DNA of 64,000 bases from Maratus speciosus (lineage: Eukaryota > Arthropoda > Arachnida > Araneae > Salticidae). The DNA lies in NCBI GenBank assembly GCA_963932465.1, contig OZ010794.1, positions 445,486,502 to 445,550,501 on the forward strand, in the 5' to 3' direction. The notes below the pieces were generated by a model. That model had not been told where the DNA came from. It did no database searches and saw only the letters and a program-made list of their open reading frames with translations. Below are positions 22,803-33,752 of the stretch, in pieces; position 1 is the first letter of the stretch, and the number at the start of each line of letters is the position of its first letter. Both the position numbers and the translations under genes were made by a program.

Positions 22803-24754
22803 CAGGGTGTCCGGTCTCAACGGTGTGCAATGGCTAAATCCTAAACCGTTAGTCATAGACATATAGTTCCAATTACAAAAATGTTTTAAATCAGGCAAAG
22901 AAACATTTTAAAAGCGATTTGGGTCAATAAAAACATTTCTTAAAAAATTACGAAATTTAAATTTTTATACGGTCCCCCGTCCTATAAGTTATATTTAGTA
23001 ATTTTTTCCTATTACACTGACAAGTAAGACAAAAAAAGTCCCATTCATATAACGCTAAAATTGAGCGAGTTATGAAACTTTAAAAATGCATGACTTATGC
23101 CACTTTTCTACTCTGAAAACAAATGAGTTCGGCTTGGCTTTGAGGGATCATATGTCAAGTGTTTAAAGTATTCGAAGGTCTTACTTCATGTGTATCTGCG
23201 CCTTGAAAAAAAATCCTACAAGTATTATGATTAAGTCTCAAATTGGGTAAAATAACATAGGTTTTATTTTGTCAGGATTTGAGACTTTTTCTCTTATGAT
23301 TTCTTTTAACAAAAATTATGTGTTTTTATAAGTTTTTATGTTACTTCAACAATCATATGTATGTTTTTCCAGTTCAAAATTTGTACTCTAACTTTAACCC
23401 ACTTTTAAATATCCGATCGAGATTGCATTTTACATACTGGCGCAAATCCGATAACAATCTAATATTATTAAGATTTTCGGTGGTTACCATTTATACTTAT
23501 TTTACAGGATAACACAAAAAATTTTGGATAAATTTCTGCCAAGAAGTTTAAGAAAAAGTTTTAGATTAGATAATACAAGACTGCGATTGTTGGGTTTTTC
23601 ATATTTATGTATTTTTTAGCACTGAATCCGAAAATTACCTTAATTGTTAACCGTCATGTCAGGATATTTCGCAGATCACAAATTTTCAAATTTAAAGAAT
23701 AACAAAAATCGAATACTATAAAGTAGCGGAGATGGTTGTGTTTTTTAACTTTTTATAATTGATTTTTACGCACTTTTTAGCACTGAATCTGAAAATGACC
23801 TTCATTTTTAACCATCACATTAGAATTTTTTTTGCAAATCGTAAATGTGTAAGTTAAAATATAGCTAAAATCTCATACTATAAAACATATGTAAAACATT
23901 TTTTATTTTATTTTATTTTATTTTATTTTATTTTATTTTATTTTATTAAAAGATTTATTCGATATTTTTGCTTATCCTGGGATTCTTACAGCTAAACAGC
24001 TGAGTGGTCCGATGAGATGGGGGAGGAAATTCAATTTTAACATTGAACTCCTTAACTTTGAAATTTGCAATGTGCGAAAAATCCTGATATGATAGTTAAA
24101 AATGAAGGCCAATTTCGGATTCAGCGGTATAGAGTATACAAGAATCAATTATCATTAGCTAAAAAACATGACATAACTCAATTTTTGCAGGCTTGTGCAA
24201 TCTAATAATATTTTAAAATACGTATCATTTTGTAAAGAATTGAGGCTGTTAATTTAGAATCATTTTATTTAAGAAAAATTCTGTTTTTTCTTTCTTCTTA
24301 AATGTTTATTACAAATTGCACATTTTCCATTAATATGCCAGAATGATTAAAGATTTCAAATTTATATTGAATTGTTAATTTTACTCCCAGATATTTTTTA
24401 TATCTGACGAAATTATATTTCGACTAAATTTGTGAATGACCCCCAATTTGCAGCAAAAAATATGCTCCAACTTTAAACAACTATTACTCGGTCAATTTTA
24501 ATCGTAGAATAACCGGACTTTTCTTGTATTACTTGTCAGTGTAAAAGGAAAATTTCACTAAATATAACTTATAGAAACGGGGGACCGTATAAAAATTTAA
24601 ATTTCGTAATTTTTTAAGAAATGTTTTTATTGACCCAATTCGCTTTTAAAATATTTCTTTACCTGATTTAAAACATTTTTGTAATTGGAACTATATGTCT
24701 ATGACTAACGGTTTAGGAATTAGCCATTTGACACCGTTGAGACCGGACACCCTG
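22803..24754. mobile_element. 1.95-kb element with ~300-bp TIRs, TA target
   Basis: The ends CAGGGTGTCCGGTCTCAACG are flanked by TA (22801-22802 and 24755-24756). The inverted repeats run to about 23100 and from about 24450, with high similarity in the first 180 bp (for example TCATAGACATATAGTTCCAA in both). The centre contains a TTTTA microsatellite and no transposase. It is nested in the 22749-24921 MITE. TA duplication suggests the Tc1/mariner group, but long TIRs without coding leave that open. Confidence 0.75.
23897..23947 (+). repeat. (TTTTA)n microsatellite
   Basis: About ten uninterrupted TTTTA pentamers. Confidence 0.95.
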
Positions 24755-24925
24755 TATAATAATATATTCAAATATATATGTTTTACTTCAATAATCCCTT
24801 TCCATTTGTAAATTTGAATTGAATGACCTAAATATATATTAGTACAGCAAAAATATACCTGGCGTCTATCAGACGCCGCTCGATCTTTAATGTAACAATA
24901 TGCCATGCGAGCACTGCAGGGAAAA

Positions 24926-25625
24926 GGGATCACAGGACTCTTAAAATTGGAAAAATTTAAAAAAAGATACTTTTTTCAACATTTAATATCTTAAAATGTA
25001 TTTGATTTTAAGACACATTTTTAATTGGGATGAAAAGATATAAGTATTTTCTTTCATTTCAAATATTTAAAATCTGCAAGATGCAAAATTAGCATTTAGA
25101 GGGACGAGAGAAAACAACATAACAGGTTACGCACAAGATTACATAATAAATTTTGCAACTAGAATGAAAAATTTCGTGCCTAGTTATACTTTAGATTGTA
25201 ATAATTACTCTGAACCTAAATAAATTTGTATTTAAAGCAGTTTATATTTTTAATACAAAGTTGCATTTAGCTTATGCAAAATTTAGAAAATTTTAACAAC
25301 ATAATCACCTAAAAAATTTCTTTGAACAATAAAAAGGAAATTTCAGATTCAGTTTATACAGACTAATATATGAAACATATGTTTTGAAAATTTCATGAAA
25401 AAAAATTCAGATGTATTTGAGGTAGCGTGCGTGTTATGCCCATTTGGAGAAAAATGACTTCAAAGTTTCGGAAACCCCTCTTCAGCTATTGAGCGGGTAT
25501 AATTCTAAAAGCCATAACTTCTGTTCTAATGGGAATTTCAAGGAAACAATTATATCAAAACTTTCAGAAAATATAGGAGTTTAACATCTAAATAAAATTT
25601 CTAAAATTTTAAGTCCTGAGACTCC
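24926..25625 (+). mobile_element. TTAA-flanked 0.7-kb element T2, copy 1
   Basis: The left end GGGATCACAGGACTCTTAAA and the reverse-complemented right end GGAGTCTCAGGACTTAAAAT are inverted repeats. TTAA follows at 25626-25629. The left TTAA has become AAAA. The whole 700 bp is the inverse of 59068-59840 (shared TTCTGTTCTAATGGGAATTT, GAAACATATGTTTTGAAAAT and others). No coding. Confidence 0.7.
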
Positions 25626-25629
25626 TTAA

Positions 25630-26518
25630 TAAATATAAATTGTAGTATCCTCATAAAATAAAGTCTGTGCTTTATGTTATGTTAAACATTAACATTCACG
25701 TTATTATTCATGTAAAATGTAATACAAACAACAATATAAAAATATTTCACTGAAAAAAAATTTAACAATTTTAACTATATTAAATATATTATCTTGTTAT
25801 GTTATCTTATTATGTTATCTTATATATAACCATTAAATAAGCATTCCCGACCACCAACAAAAACTGTGAAATTATGAATAAAATAACATTAACAAATTGA
25901 CAAAAATACAGTTCCCCCAACACACTTAACATAGATTCTAAAAACATAGTAAAAAAAACAGCAGAAATTGAATAACAGAAATGGAATATTGGAAATTTGT
26001 AGAACTTAGGCAGAATCGTCCGGTCCCAAATGCCTAAAGTTCCAGAAATAAAATGTGTGGTTTCATCTTCACATTAGCCATAAATTAGCTAAAGAATATG
26101 AATTTGAGACTACCACACACATAAAACAGAGAAATAAACCATTCAACACCAATTAAGTTCAAGATAATACAAGATTAAAAAGGATAGAGTAAAAATAAAA
26201 ACAAATTAACAAATTAAAATCCATATTATCTTAGCATTAGGCATAACAAATACACTCATTGGTGATCACCAACACATGTTGCACAAAAACTTTTTTACAT
26301 GATGGTGGACCAAGGATCAACAATATACAACACAGCCAAGCACACACTCAATATATATAACCAGCGCCCTGTATAAATAATTTAGAACTGAGAATGAACT
26401 GCTCCATGCATTCAAATGAATCAGTGTGGTGTATCTTTTGACTTATTAGTAAAATAAAAACTATTACATAATAAAAACTATTAATAACTATTAATGGATT
26501 AAGTTTTAAAGCAAATAC

Positions 26519-26524
<6 letters not shown>
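25630..26524. other. No gene recognised
   Basis: AT-rich DNA. A TTATGTTATCTTATTATG short repeat lies at about 25795-25825, and nothing else is seen. Confidence 0.45.

Positions 26525-26554
<30 letters not shown>
26525..26554 (+). repeat. (TA)n microsatellite
   Basis: Alternating TA run directly adjoining the Tigger end. The element probably targeted a TA within it. Confidence 0.9.
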
Positions 26555-26557
<3 letters not shown>

Positions 26558-27450
26558 TCGGACCTCTATTTAACGAAGTCGCTAAATCCCGAAAAAAAGT
26601 TCGTTATATGGAAAATTCGATAAATAGAGAGTCACTCTTTAAAATACTTTAAACTACGTAAAACACATTTTAAGTCCATAAACACTAAGTATAATTAAAA
26701 AAAGTAATTAGTCACACTTTTTTTATAAATTACATCTATTTGTTTTACTTATTTTACCCATCAAAAAGAAATCTGCAAGGGAAATAAGAATGAAACAAAA
26801 CATTGTCTGAAAATACATTGTATTTTCAGTTAACAAAAATAATTTTACATTACAATCACGATTTTTTATTATGGTTGATAAGCTGTTTGGAGGAATACCA
26901 CATTTTAAAGCAGTATTCTTTTTCTTCATGCATTTACCCACCTCATAAAGAATATATATTTTTTTTCTTTGATGCTCAAGCACTTTCGCTTTGACATTTT
27001 TGAACTACAAGAACTGAAATTACCAACACGATTGATCATGATCAACATCAACAATCTAGAAAACAGGAAACTATAGTTTAAGTACACGGGGCAGCCCCAT
27101 TGAGGGTTAAAAGAGGATATTGAAAGTTTGCTTTTCTTGGATGGAAAGCAAAGATTCACAACGATTTTACTGCTCTCGGTGAGTTAGGTGCCTGGTAAGG
27201 CCTGTTCATGATCATCGATCATCATAAAATGTGTTAAAAGAAAGAATAAGTTTGAAATGTCCCGTAATATTTAAAGAAATAGGGAGAAAAAAAATTAGAT
27301 CCCACGGAAAAGTTCGTTAAATAGAGAATACACTTCGCTATTTGGAGGTTATTTTACGAAGAAATTTGCAAAATGTTCTTGGTTCCAAGTAAAAGTTCGC
27401 AAAATAGAGAAATTCGCAAAATAGAGGTTCGTTAAATAAAGGTCCGTCTG
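26555..27450 (-). mobile_element. Tigger/pogo element remnant with transposase N-terminus
   Basis: The ends CAGTCGGACCTCTATTTAAC and (reverse-complemented) CAGACGGACCTTTATTTAAC are flanked by TA. Repeated GTTCG(T/C)(T/A)A(A/T)AT(A/G)GAG motifs fill the subterminal region. The 896-bp copy encodes only the DNA-binding N-terminus on the minus strand, so it is an internal-deletion derivative. Confidence 0.8.
26840..26997 (-). pseudogene. Tigger transposase N-terminal HTH (CENP-B type), frameshifted
   Basis: On the minus strand ATG at 26997 begins MSKRKCLSIKEKKYI. After a frameshift at about 26945 the sequence continues KCMKKKNTALKCGIPPNSLS and TIIKNRD. This is the CENP-B/pogo N-terminal helix-turn-helix, whose usual pattern is KRK.LTLEEKY.I...E...K...A..FGIP.STLS.I.KN. 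In the family it binds the element's TIRs. The DDE domain is absent. It is non-functional because of the shift and truncation. Confidence 0.7.
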
Positions 27451-27461
27451 TATATATCTAA

Positions 27462-28180
27462 TCTATACTAATATTGTAAAGAAGTAACTTTTGTGCATTT
27501 GCTCGTTTGTAAGGTATAATATCTGAAACTACCGAGCCAATTTCGAAAATAATGGTAGCAAAATGCTGGTGACAATCTCTAATCCAACATAAGCCATATT
27601 TGATGTCGGTACAGAAAACCCCAACGGGGTGCAGGAGCAAAAAAAGTTCTAAAATTGTGATTTGTGTCATATTACTGGGGCGAGAAAGTTGAAATTTTGT
27701 GTTACTTTTGTAAAAGCTCGCTATGGACAGTTTCAGAAAAGTTCGAAATATAAGGGTGAAATGAGCAGCAAACGTTGCATATTACAATTTATATGGAAAT
27801 GTTAGGGTTAATTTTACATGGCTGTTACTTTTCAGACGTAAACGCTCGTACAGACCAGTTCTTTTTAATTTGAAATTTAAAAGGCTGATGGAGAAAAAGA
27901 CGTTCTGCAATTAGGATTTCTGTGGCTAGAAACTTAAAATTTCACATGCGATTAATTATAAGATATAAAAACTGGCTATTGATGGTTTTAAAAAAGTTCG
28001 AAATTTAAAAGGGGTAAAAATAGCAGAAAAGGTTCTATAATAAGATTTATTTGGATTGTTAAAACTAAAAAATTGAAATGTATGATAAAACTTGTTTTCT
28101 TTCCCCCGAAACAATCGAAAGATCTCATTCAATTTAAATACAACACACTGCGTTGCATTATACCTCCGCTAACTTAGAAA
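27462..28180 (+). mobile_element. Helitron-like 5' end followed by unclassified repeat-like DNA
   Basis: TCTATACTAATATTGTAAAG after A resembles the TCTATACTAATATTATAAA starts of many arthropod non-autonomous Helitrons. The following text (GAAACTACCGAGCCAATTTC) is similar in style. No CTRR hairpin end was found, so the extent is a guess. Confidence 0.3.
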
Positions 28181-28660
28181 TTATTCTGTTTATCAGCGAA
28201 TATTCGTGAAATGAAAAGATAATTTTCCATTTGAAAAAATAATCATTCTTCGATTTGTTACGTCAATATGTTTTAAAAAATTCAATTTAACAGCTTTTTA
28301 TTATTTTGTTTCAATGCATAAATTCAATTACTGCCAATTTTAGATAAATAAATCGGAAATATGGAATATGAGCTAATATAAAAAAAAAAGTTAGAGCATT
28401 ACAACAACCATTTGCACTAAGTTTTTAAAATTAGGAATTGCTGAGTTAAATATATAATTTCTTTTGAAAATTTCAGGTAACACTTTGGGAATTAAGAAAA
28501 CAAAATTCTAGAAGCGTAAGAAAATGAAAGATGACAATTTTAAGAAAGATTTGGAAAAGTTTGAGAATTTTTTCTAAATGCTCTAATGTAAATAGTTTCA
28601 TATAGAAGTTGATAATCTTATTTTTCTATGCGGTGAGAAATTTAATTTTGCGCCTTTTAA

Positions 28661-28870
28661 CTCTTTCAGAGGCGGTGGTATGTTTACGAAACCGCTTAAT
28701 TTTAATTCCTAAACGCCAAAATGGCACCAAAATTTTGGTAAAATATTTTCCATTTGATATGTATGTGAAATATAGCCTTTTCATATTTACAAATAAATTT
28801 GTTGGTCAATTCCGGTGCCAATTATTTACTTCAACACTTTAGCATTGAAAATGCTTTGTCCCTGAAAGGG
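28661..28870 (+). mobile_element. piggyBac-type MITE family P1, copy 1
   Basis: The 210-bp element lies between TTAA at 28657-28660 and 28871-28874. Its ends are CTCTTTCAGAGGCGG and (reverse-complemented) CCCTTTCAGGGACAAAG. It is homologous to 58852-59063 throughout (shared ACGCC/GGCACCAA, AAAATTTTGGT/AAAATTTTCCT, AAATTCGTT-like and CCG(G/T)TGCC blocks). Confidence 0.75.
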
Positions 28871-29369
28871 TTAAAGGGATTAGATAACATTTGAGCTTTT
28901 AAACTTTCCAACATATTTTAAAAGTGTTTATGAATTCAGTTTGTCTGTCCATACGTCTGTTTGGCTATTTTTTCGTTTTCTAATTCGCGCAAATATAGTC
29001 TATTGCCATATAATTGATATACAGTAAAACCTCCCTAAAGCGACCATGTTCCGTTCCAATAAAATTTGGTCGCTCCGAGAGGAGATCTCTGAACGGAGGT
29101 CACATTTAAATCTTGTTTTTAATTGTTGAAAATAAGGTAACAAGTAGTGTTATGAAAATTTATCTTTCCCATTAGAAAAAAAAATAACGATGCAAAACAA
29201 AATATTAATTTAATTACTACAACGGTTTAAAAAATGTACATATTGACGTTTGCTTTGGTTTTACAAGTTTATCTTTTATAATTTTTTTCCCCAAACTCTT
29301 TCGAAGTTCGATAAATAGATGCAAAATTTTTTCGTCTTGAACGGATAATGACGATTCATTCCACTGAAG

Positions 29370-30127
29370 CAGCCATACTCAACCTGCGGCTCACGGGCCG
29401 CATGTGGCCCGGCGATCTTTTGTGCGCGGCCCAAGACACATAATCATTCATCCATATTTATAAAATTAACTGAGATGTGCATAAAATAATTTTAAAATCT
29501 ACACTGTTGTTTTATATATTTTCAAGACGAAGTCTGTCTTATTATTTCTAATTAATTTAAAGTTATGCTAAAACATCTTAAATGCCATTTTCTTAGTCAA
29601 AAGTCCAATTTGTGCTACAGTGGTGTATACATATCTTAATCTTCAACAGTGATCAAACATTATTTGAAATTAATATAATTTGCATTATACATTTCTACAA
29701 TTAAAAAACAATAATAATAAGTTTTGCATTTACCACCAAACGACTAATTATTTCATTTTATACAGCTTATAATTTTATGTATTTATTTAGTTGAACGTTT
29801 GTTACAGAAATATATTGGTTCCAAAAACCTTTTTCAACATTGTTTCCAAACAAAAGACTTCGCGACCTGTTTCTACAACCTTCGCAATAGTTGAAGATTG
29901 CCACGAAATTTATTGTTTGGAAATCATTGTGATAAAACTTTTTTGGTAACATTTTTTCCGCGACAAACGTTCAACCGTACTGATAATATTAACTTTGTAC
30001 ATTCTTTCGCTGTACTACTTCTGTTATCGCACTACTTTAATTATCCTTTTTTAAGAGTGTTGCGGCCCGCTAAACATCGCAAATCTTCGTTTGCGGCCCG
30101 CGAAAAAAAAAAGGTTGAGTATAGCTG
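29370..30127. mobile_element. hAT-type element nested in Tigger
   Basis: The ends CAGCCATACTCAACCTGCGG and (reverse-complemented) CAGCTATACTCAACC resemble the CAG.....CGGCCCGC ends of Charlie-like hATs. Both ends carry GCGGCCCGC-type sequence (29390-29420 and 30060-30105). The flanking octamers CACTGAAG (29362-29369) and CATTAAAG (30128-30135) match at 6 of 8 positions. The interior (29790-29980) holds an imperfect hairpin and no recognised transposase. Confidence 0.65.
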
Positions 30128-30278
30128 CATTAAAGTATCTATTTATTTGAGAGTTTTCTGACAGTATAAGACAGGGAGTTTATTGTCCGGTACTTCTGAT
30201 TCGTCATCAGAATTAGATTCATTGCCTGAAAAGGCACAAAGAGGTTTTACACTTAAAAGTTACCACAATAAAAAAAAT

Positions 30279-30821
30279 CTAAAAAGTTAAAATTGAATTC
30301 TTACAAACCTGCTGACAAATTTTGATGAATAATGCGCTTTTCCCAAATTTCACACAAATCGTCGTAACATTCAAGTGTTTTTCACATTCAAAGAAATTGA
30401 GATCGTATTCTATTCCAGATACTTTAGACAGTTCGATGGATTCTTCTTCTACAGGATCAATATTTGCCAAATCAAAAACGTTTTCTATTGACTCATTTGA
30501 CAATCCACAAGCTTTAAAACATCTCATGATTGTTTGAATTTTTACAATATTCCAAGACAACTTTATTTAAGAAACTGCATCACATACCATAATGTTTTTT
30601 GCCAATTCCGAAGCACTTTTAGCATCATCTATTCGACTTACGAGTGTCTGTAAGATGAAACGGCGGTATTCTAATTTAAAGCTTTGAATAATGTCATGAT
30701 CCAAAGGTTGAAGTATGGTCGCTGTATTTGGTGGTAAAAACCACCAATAAGTTTTACGCTGCTTAACCCTTTGAGCTCTGATGGGTGAATATTTTCCTTC
30801 CCACTGACGTTTAATCTCCAA
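30279..30821 (-). pseudogene. Tigger (pogo) transposase, DDE C-terminal part, one internal stop
   Basis: On the minus strand the frame reads YWWFLPPNTATILQPLDHDI, followed by IQSFKLEYRR. This is the hallmark LPPNTTS.LQPLDQGII..FK..YR block of Tigger/jerky DDE transposases, which carries part of the catalytic core. After an in-frame TAA at 30564-30566 the same frame resumes with SWNIVKIQTIMRCFKACGLS, the usual W..V...TI.NCF.KAGF segment, then an acidic tail. The N-terminal half is absent. It is a truncated pseudogene and cannot catalyse transposition. Confidence 0.8.
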
Positions 30822-30825
30822 ATGT

Positions 30826-31431
30826 TACATTGGCACCGGTTGGTCGATTGGTTGATTTTTGACTGCCGATTATCTTACTCGAGGGATATAGGGCCTAAAG
30901 GTGGGGGGGGGGGGGTCTTTCTAAGGGAACCTAACCCATATTTACGCTTGAAAATCCAATGTTCGAAGAAAACTACGAAAACTTCGAACGATTAGACTGA
31001 CGGGCGAATAGTTCAAAAAATATTGTTGTTAAACCTTTAAAATTGTTTTTCAAAAAGGGTAGTTTTCGCGGTAAACATTTTCCTGTTACACTAACGTCCC
31101 GCCTCCTGCGGGGGATTTTCAATTCGGAAATATTTCTGTATTTCTATTGTAAGAACATTATATTTGTACATTTCCTAATTCTACAAAATACTAAGAAAAA
31201 TAGTTAAAATAAAATATTTGAGTGGTGTTATAAATACTGCACAAAATCCCTATAAATTCAACTTTAATTAATCCATCTAAATCCTCCAATCCTTCTAAAA
31301 TCCTACTGAAATTTATTAAATGATTATGTAAATCTCCTAATGTAGCTTAAACAATTCACGAAAAAGGCTTTAGAAGATAAAATTTTCATGAATTCACAAT
31401 TCAGTACATAAAGGGTTAAAAAATATATTTT
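30826..31431. other. No gene recognised
   Basis: Contains a G-tract at about 30902-30915. No homology was noticed. Confidence 0.45.
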
Positions 31432-31627
31432 CATATTCAAGGCTGGAGTAGCACAGTTGAAGTTTATTCCAACAGAGCGAAAAATGTCCAGACCAGGGAT
31501 CGAACCTGGATACTTGGCGTGCCGTGCCAATGCCTTACCTGTTAGGCTATCCGGACCGATACCTGGCTGACACAATTCACTCTCTTATTAGTTGGACTTG
31601 GCTGCGAACTGCAGCGCTAGTTTCATT
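31432..31627 (-). repeat. tRNA-related SINE-like unit, copy 1
   Basis: This 196-bp unit reads identical to 31746-31941. It contains a full tRNA-like cloverleaf on the minus strand (31486-31556) with flanking sequence on both sides. That composition suggests a tRNA-derived SINE or a duplicated tRNA pseudogene. The minus-strand open frame across it is incidental. Confidence 0.7.
31486..31556 (-). pseudogene. tRNA-like body, GGC in anticodon position, C33
   Basis: Reading the minus strand: a 7-bp acceptor stem (GTCCGGA with TCTGGAC, one G-T), 4-bp D stem (GCCT/AGGC), 5-bp anticodon stem (TTGGC/GCCAA) with loop ACGGCAC, 4-nt variable loop, and 5-bp T stem (CCAGG/CCTGG) with loop TTCGATC. The total is 71 nt with every stem paired. 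The A box TAGCCTAACAGG and B box GGTTCGATCCC are each one base off consensus. The anticodon would be GGC (alanine), but base 33 is C rather than the near-universal T. It is probably not a working tRNA. Confidence 0.6.
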
Positions 31628-31745
31628 CATCCGAGCTATAACTATAGCATTTACATGTTGAAACTACTTTAACACGGAAACTCCTGTATACCATGTAATT
31701 AGGTTATAATGAAGGGAACGAATATTTTTTCCAACTAGATTAAAT

Positions 31746-31941
31746 CATATTCAAGGCTGGAGTAGCACAGTTGAAGTTTATTCCAACAGAGCGAAAAATG
31801 TCCAGACCAGGGATCGAACCTGGATACTTGGCGTGCCGTGCCAATGCCTTACCTGTTAGGCTATCCGGACCGATACCTGGCTGACACAATTCACTCTCTT
31901 ATTAGTTGGACTTGGCTGCGAACTGCAGCGCTAGTTTCATT
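31746..31941 (-). repeat. tRNA-related SINE-like unit, copy 2
   Basis: It reads identical over 196 bp to 31432-31627, offset by 314 bp in the same orientation. Its left part also participates in the perfect inverted repeat. Confidence 0.7.
31800..31870 (-). pseudogene. tRNA-like body, second copy
   Basis: Identical to the cloverleaf at 31486-31556. Confidence 0.6.
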
Positions 31942-32033
31942 TTTCGCTCTGTTGGAATAAACTTCAACTGTGCTACTCCAGCCTTGAATATGATTTAATC
32001 TAGTTGGAAAAAATATTCGTTCCCTTCATTATA

Positions 32034-33510
32034 TATTTTCATACTTTATCCATTATATTTAATTTTTTAAAATTTTAAATAGTTAAGGTAAAATAGAAAT
32101 AGTTAAATAACCGCAATCTAATTATTATATGTATTTAGCACATGAAATTTTTTTTCACATAATTCTTAAATTTTTATTGTTGTTTTTTCTGGTACATATA
32201 ATCAGAAAAAAAATTTCAACATACATTGAAAAAAAAAAAAAAAGAAAGAAAGAAAGAAAGAAAACAATTTATACATTTATTGAATTATTACTTAACCAAA
32301 TATATTTAAACATGTGTTTAAAAAAATTATCTATAATAAAATTGAATGTAATATGATAATGATTTATTTGATTATTCCTGTTTTCCATATCCATTTTTTA
32401 TTTAAGTATTATTTTAAATTTTAAGTTTTGCTCTTTTTACTCCGTTAAAGCTTTTCCAATAAAGATTTTGTAGAAAATAGACTAAAATTTTAATTTAAAT
32501 CTATTTTGAATCGAATGAAAAGTACAGATGATTTTATTTTTCGCTTCATTAAATATTTAACTAGTAAAAAAAATGTGATTATGTTTAAAAATATTTAAAA
32601 AAAAAAAACCTTAGGGTTAAAAATACGAATTTATGAAAATTTCCATTATTTATACTTATAAAATTTTCATTCCAATGCAACATTTAAATCTTTGTTTTTC
32701 TTACTTTTCATATTTGATCGATTATTTAAATTACAAATGTATTTTGAAAACAAAAATATCTTGTTAAAATTATTTTAATACCTTTTTAATAAGTACATAA
32801 ACAATTACTGTTTATGTTATAACATCCTCAAAAATTTAAAATAAAAATAAATGAAGTAAAAGTTCAACTACATTTTAAATATTTAATTACTGATTGTATT
32901 TAAAAATTTAAATAACATGGAAGTTGCGAAGTAATAATGAGAACACGTTTTATTGTTTTAACCCTCCGACTGTCTTGGAAAAGGGCAAAATTGTAATGTT
33001 GTTTTCTCGGCATTTTGTTTTAAATGCTAAAAAAAAATGATTCTTTGAACATTTTATAAAAAAAAACTTAATAACGAATATCAATGCAATCCTTGGAAGT
33101 ATTAATCATTGTTCAAAGTATTAAAAATACATTAAATCAATAGAATTATATTAATTTAAATATTGCTTGTTTTGCAGTGAAACCTGGAGCTTAGTGAACG
33201 TATTAACACGGGCTTGTCAGTGAGGGGGTTTTAAATTATTGTAAGATGTTCTTCAATTTTTATTTTCAATGTGCTTTAAAGAAGAAGATCTCTAACGGAA
33301 CCTTTTTATAGTTATCTATTAATTACATAACTAACGATATTTAAGATCTAAAAACGAAATTAAACTGAAACTAAAATACATACAAATTGATTATTCCCAC
33401 TTTTCTTAAGAAAATTTAGCTTTTAAAACTTTAGTTCTTATTATTCCCGCTACATAAATTTTGTGATGTGCACTTTATTCTGAAAGCTTTCCGTTGTTTT
33501 TCTATGTGTC
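32034..33510. other. AT-rich DNA, no gene seen
   Basis: Holds an AAAG microsatellite (about 32241-32263) and A/T runs. Nothing coding. Confidence 0.5.
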
Positions 33511-33514
33511 AATG

Positions 33515-33750
33515 AAATTTCGTATTGCGATAGTTTTTTTTTTAATATTTTGTTAGATTTATTTATAATTCGTATTGCGATAGATTTTTTATTATTTTTT
33601 TAGATTTATTTATAATTGGAAATGCGATAGTTTTTTTTTTATTACAATAGGTTTTTTTTATTATATTGTTAGGTTTATTTGTAATTCATATTGCGATAGT
33701 TTTTTTTATTATTTTGTTAGATTTATTTATAATTCGTATTGCGATGGTTT
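33515..33750 (+). repeat. ~50-bp minisatellite, left part
   Basis: About five units of GTTAGATTTATTTATAATTC with CGTATTGCGATAG and a T-run. The array resumes at about 34640-34740 after an inserted block. Confidence 0.85.
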
Positions 33751-33752
33751 TT

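Larger units (their letters stand above)
22749..24921. mobile_element. piggyBac-type MITE split by a TA-type element
   Basis: The left end CTCTGCAGTGCTCACGCGGC follows TTAA at 22745-22748. The reverse-complemented right end is CCCTGCAGTGCTCGCATGGC. Each end also has a GGCGTC(N)4-5GACGCC hairpin (about 22765 and 24859). The right TTAA reads AAAA at 24922-24925, where the next element abuts. Without the insert at 22803-24754 the element is about 220 bp. Confidence 0.6.
29022..30825 (-). mobile_element. Truncated Tigger element, interrupted by a hAT element
   Basis: The 3' TIR, CAGTAAAACCTCCCTAAAGC, starts at 29022 after TA, with an internal inverse (GGTCGCTCCGAGAGG) nearby. The transposase remnant lies at 30279-30821 on the minus strand. 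The 5' part is missing beyond about 30825. A hAT-type element occupies 29370-30127. Confidence 0.7.
31705..32033. repeat. Perfect 96-bp inverted repeat around SINE copy 2
   Basis: 31705-31800 is read as an exact reverse complement of 31938-32033. The spacer of 137 bp holds the remainder of SINE copy 2. It would form a long hairpin. Confidence 0.9.

Noticed and set aside
23897..23947. CRISPR-like short repeats
   Set aside because: The pentamer run is a simple microsatellite with no spacers. No array with unique spacers was found anywhere.
31486..31556. Functional tRNA-Ala gene
   Set aside because: The fold is complete, but base 33 is C, both promoter boxes deviate from consensus, and the sequence sits in a duplicated unit with non-tRNA flanks.
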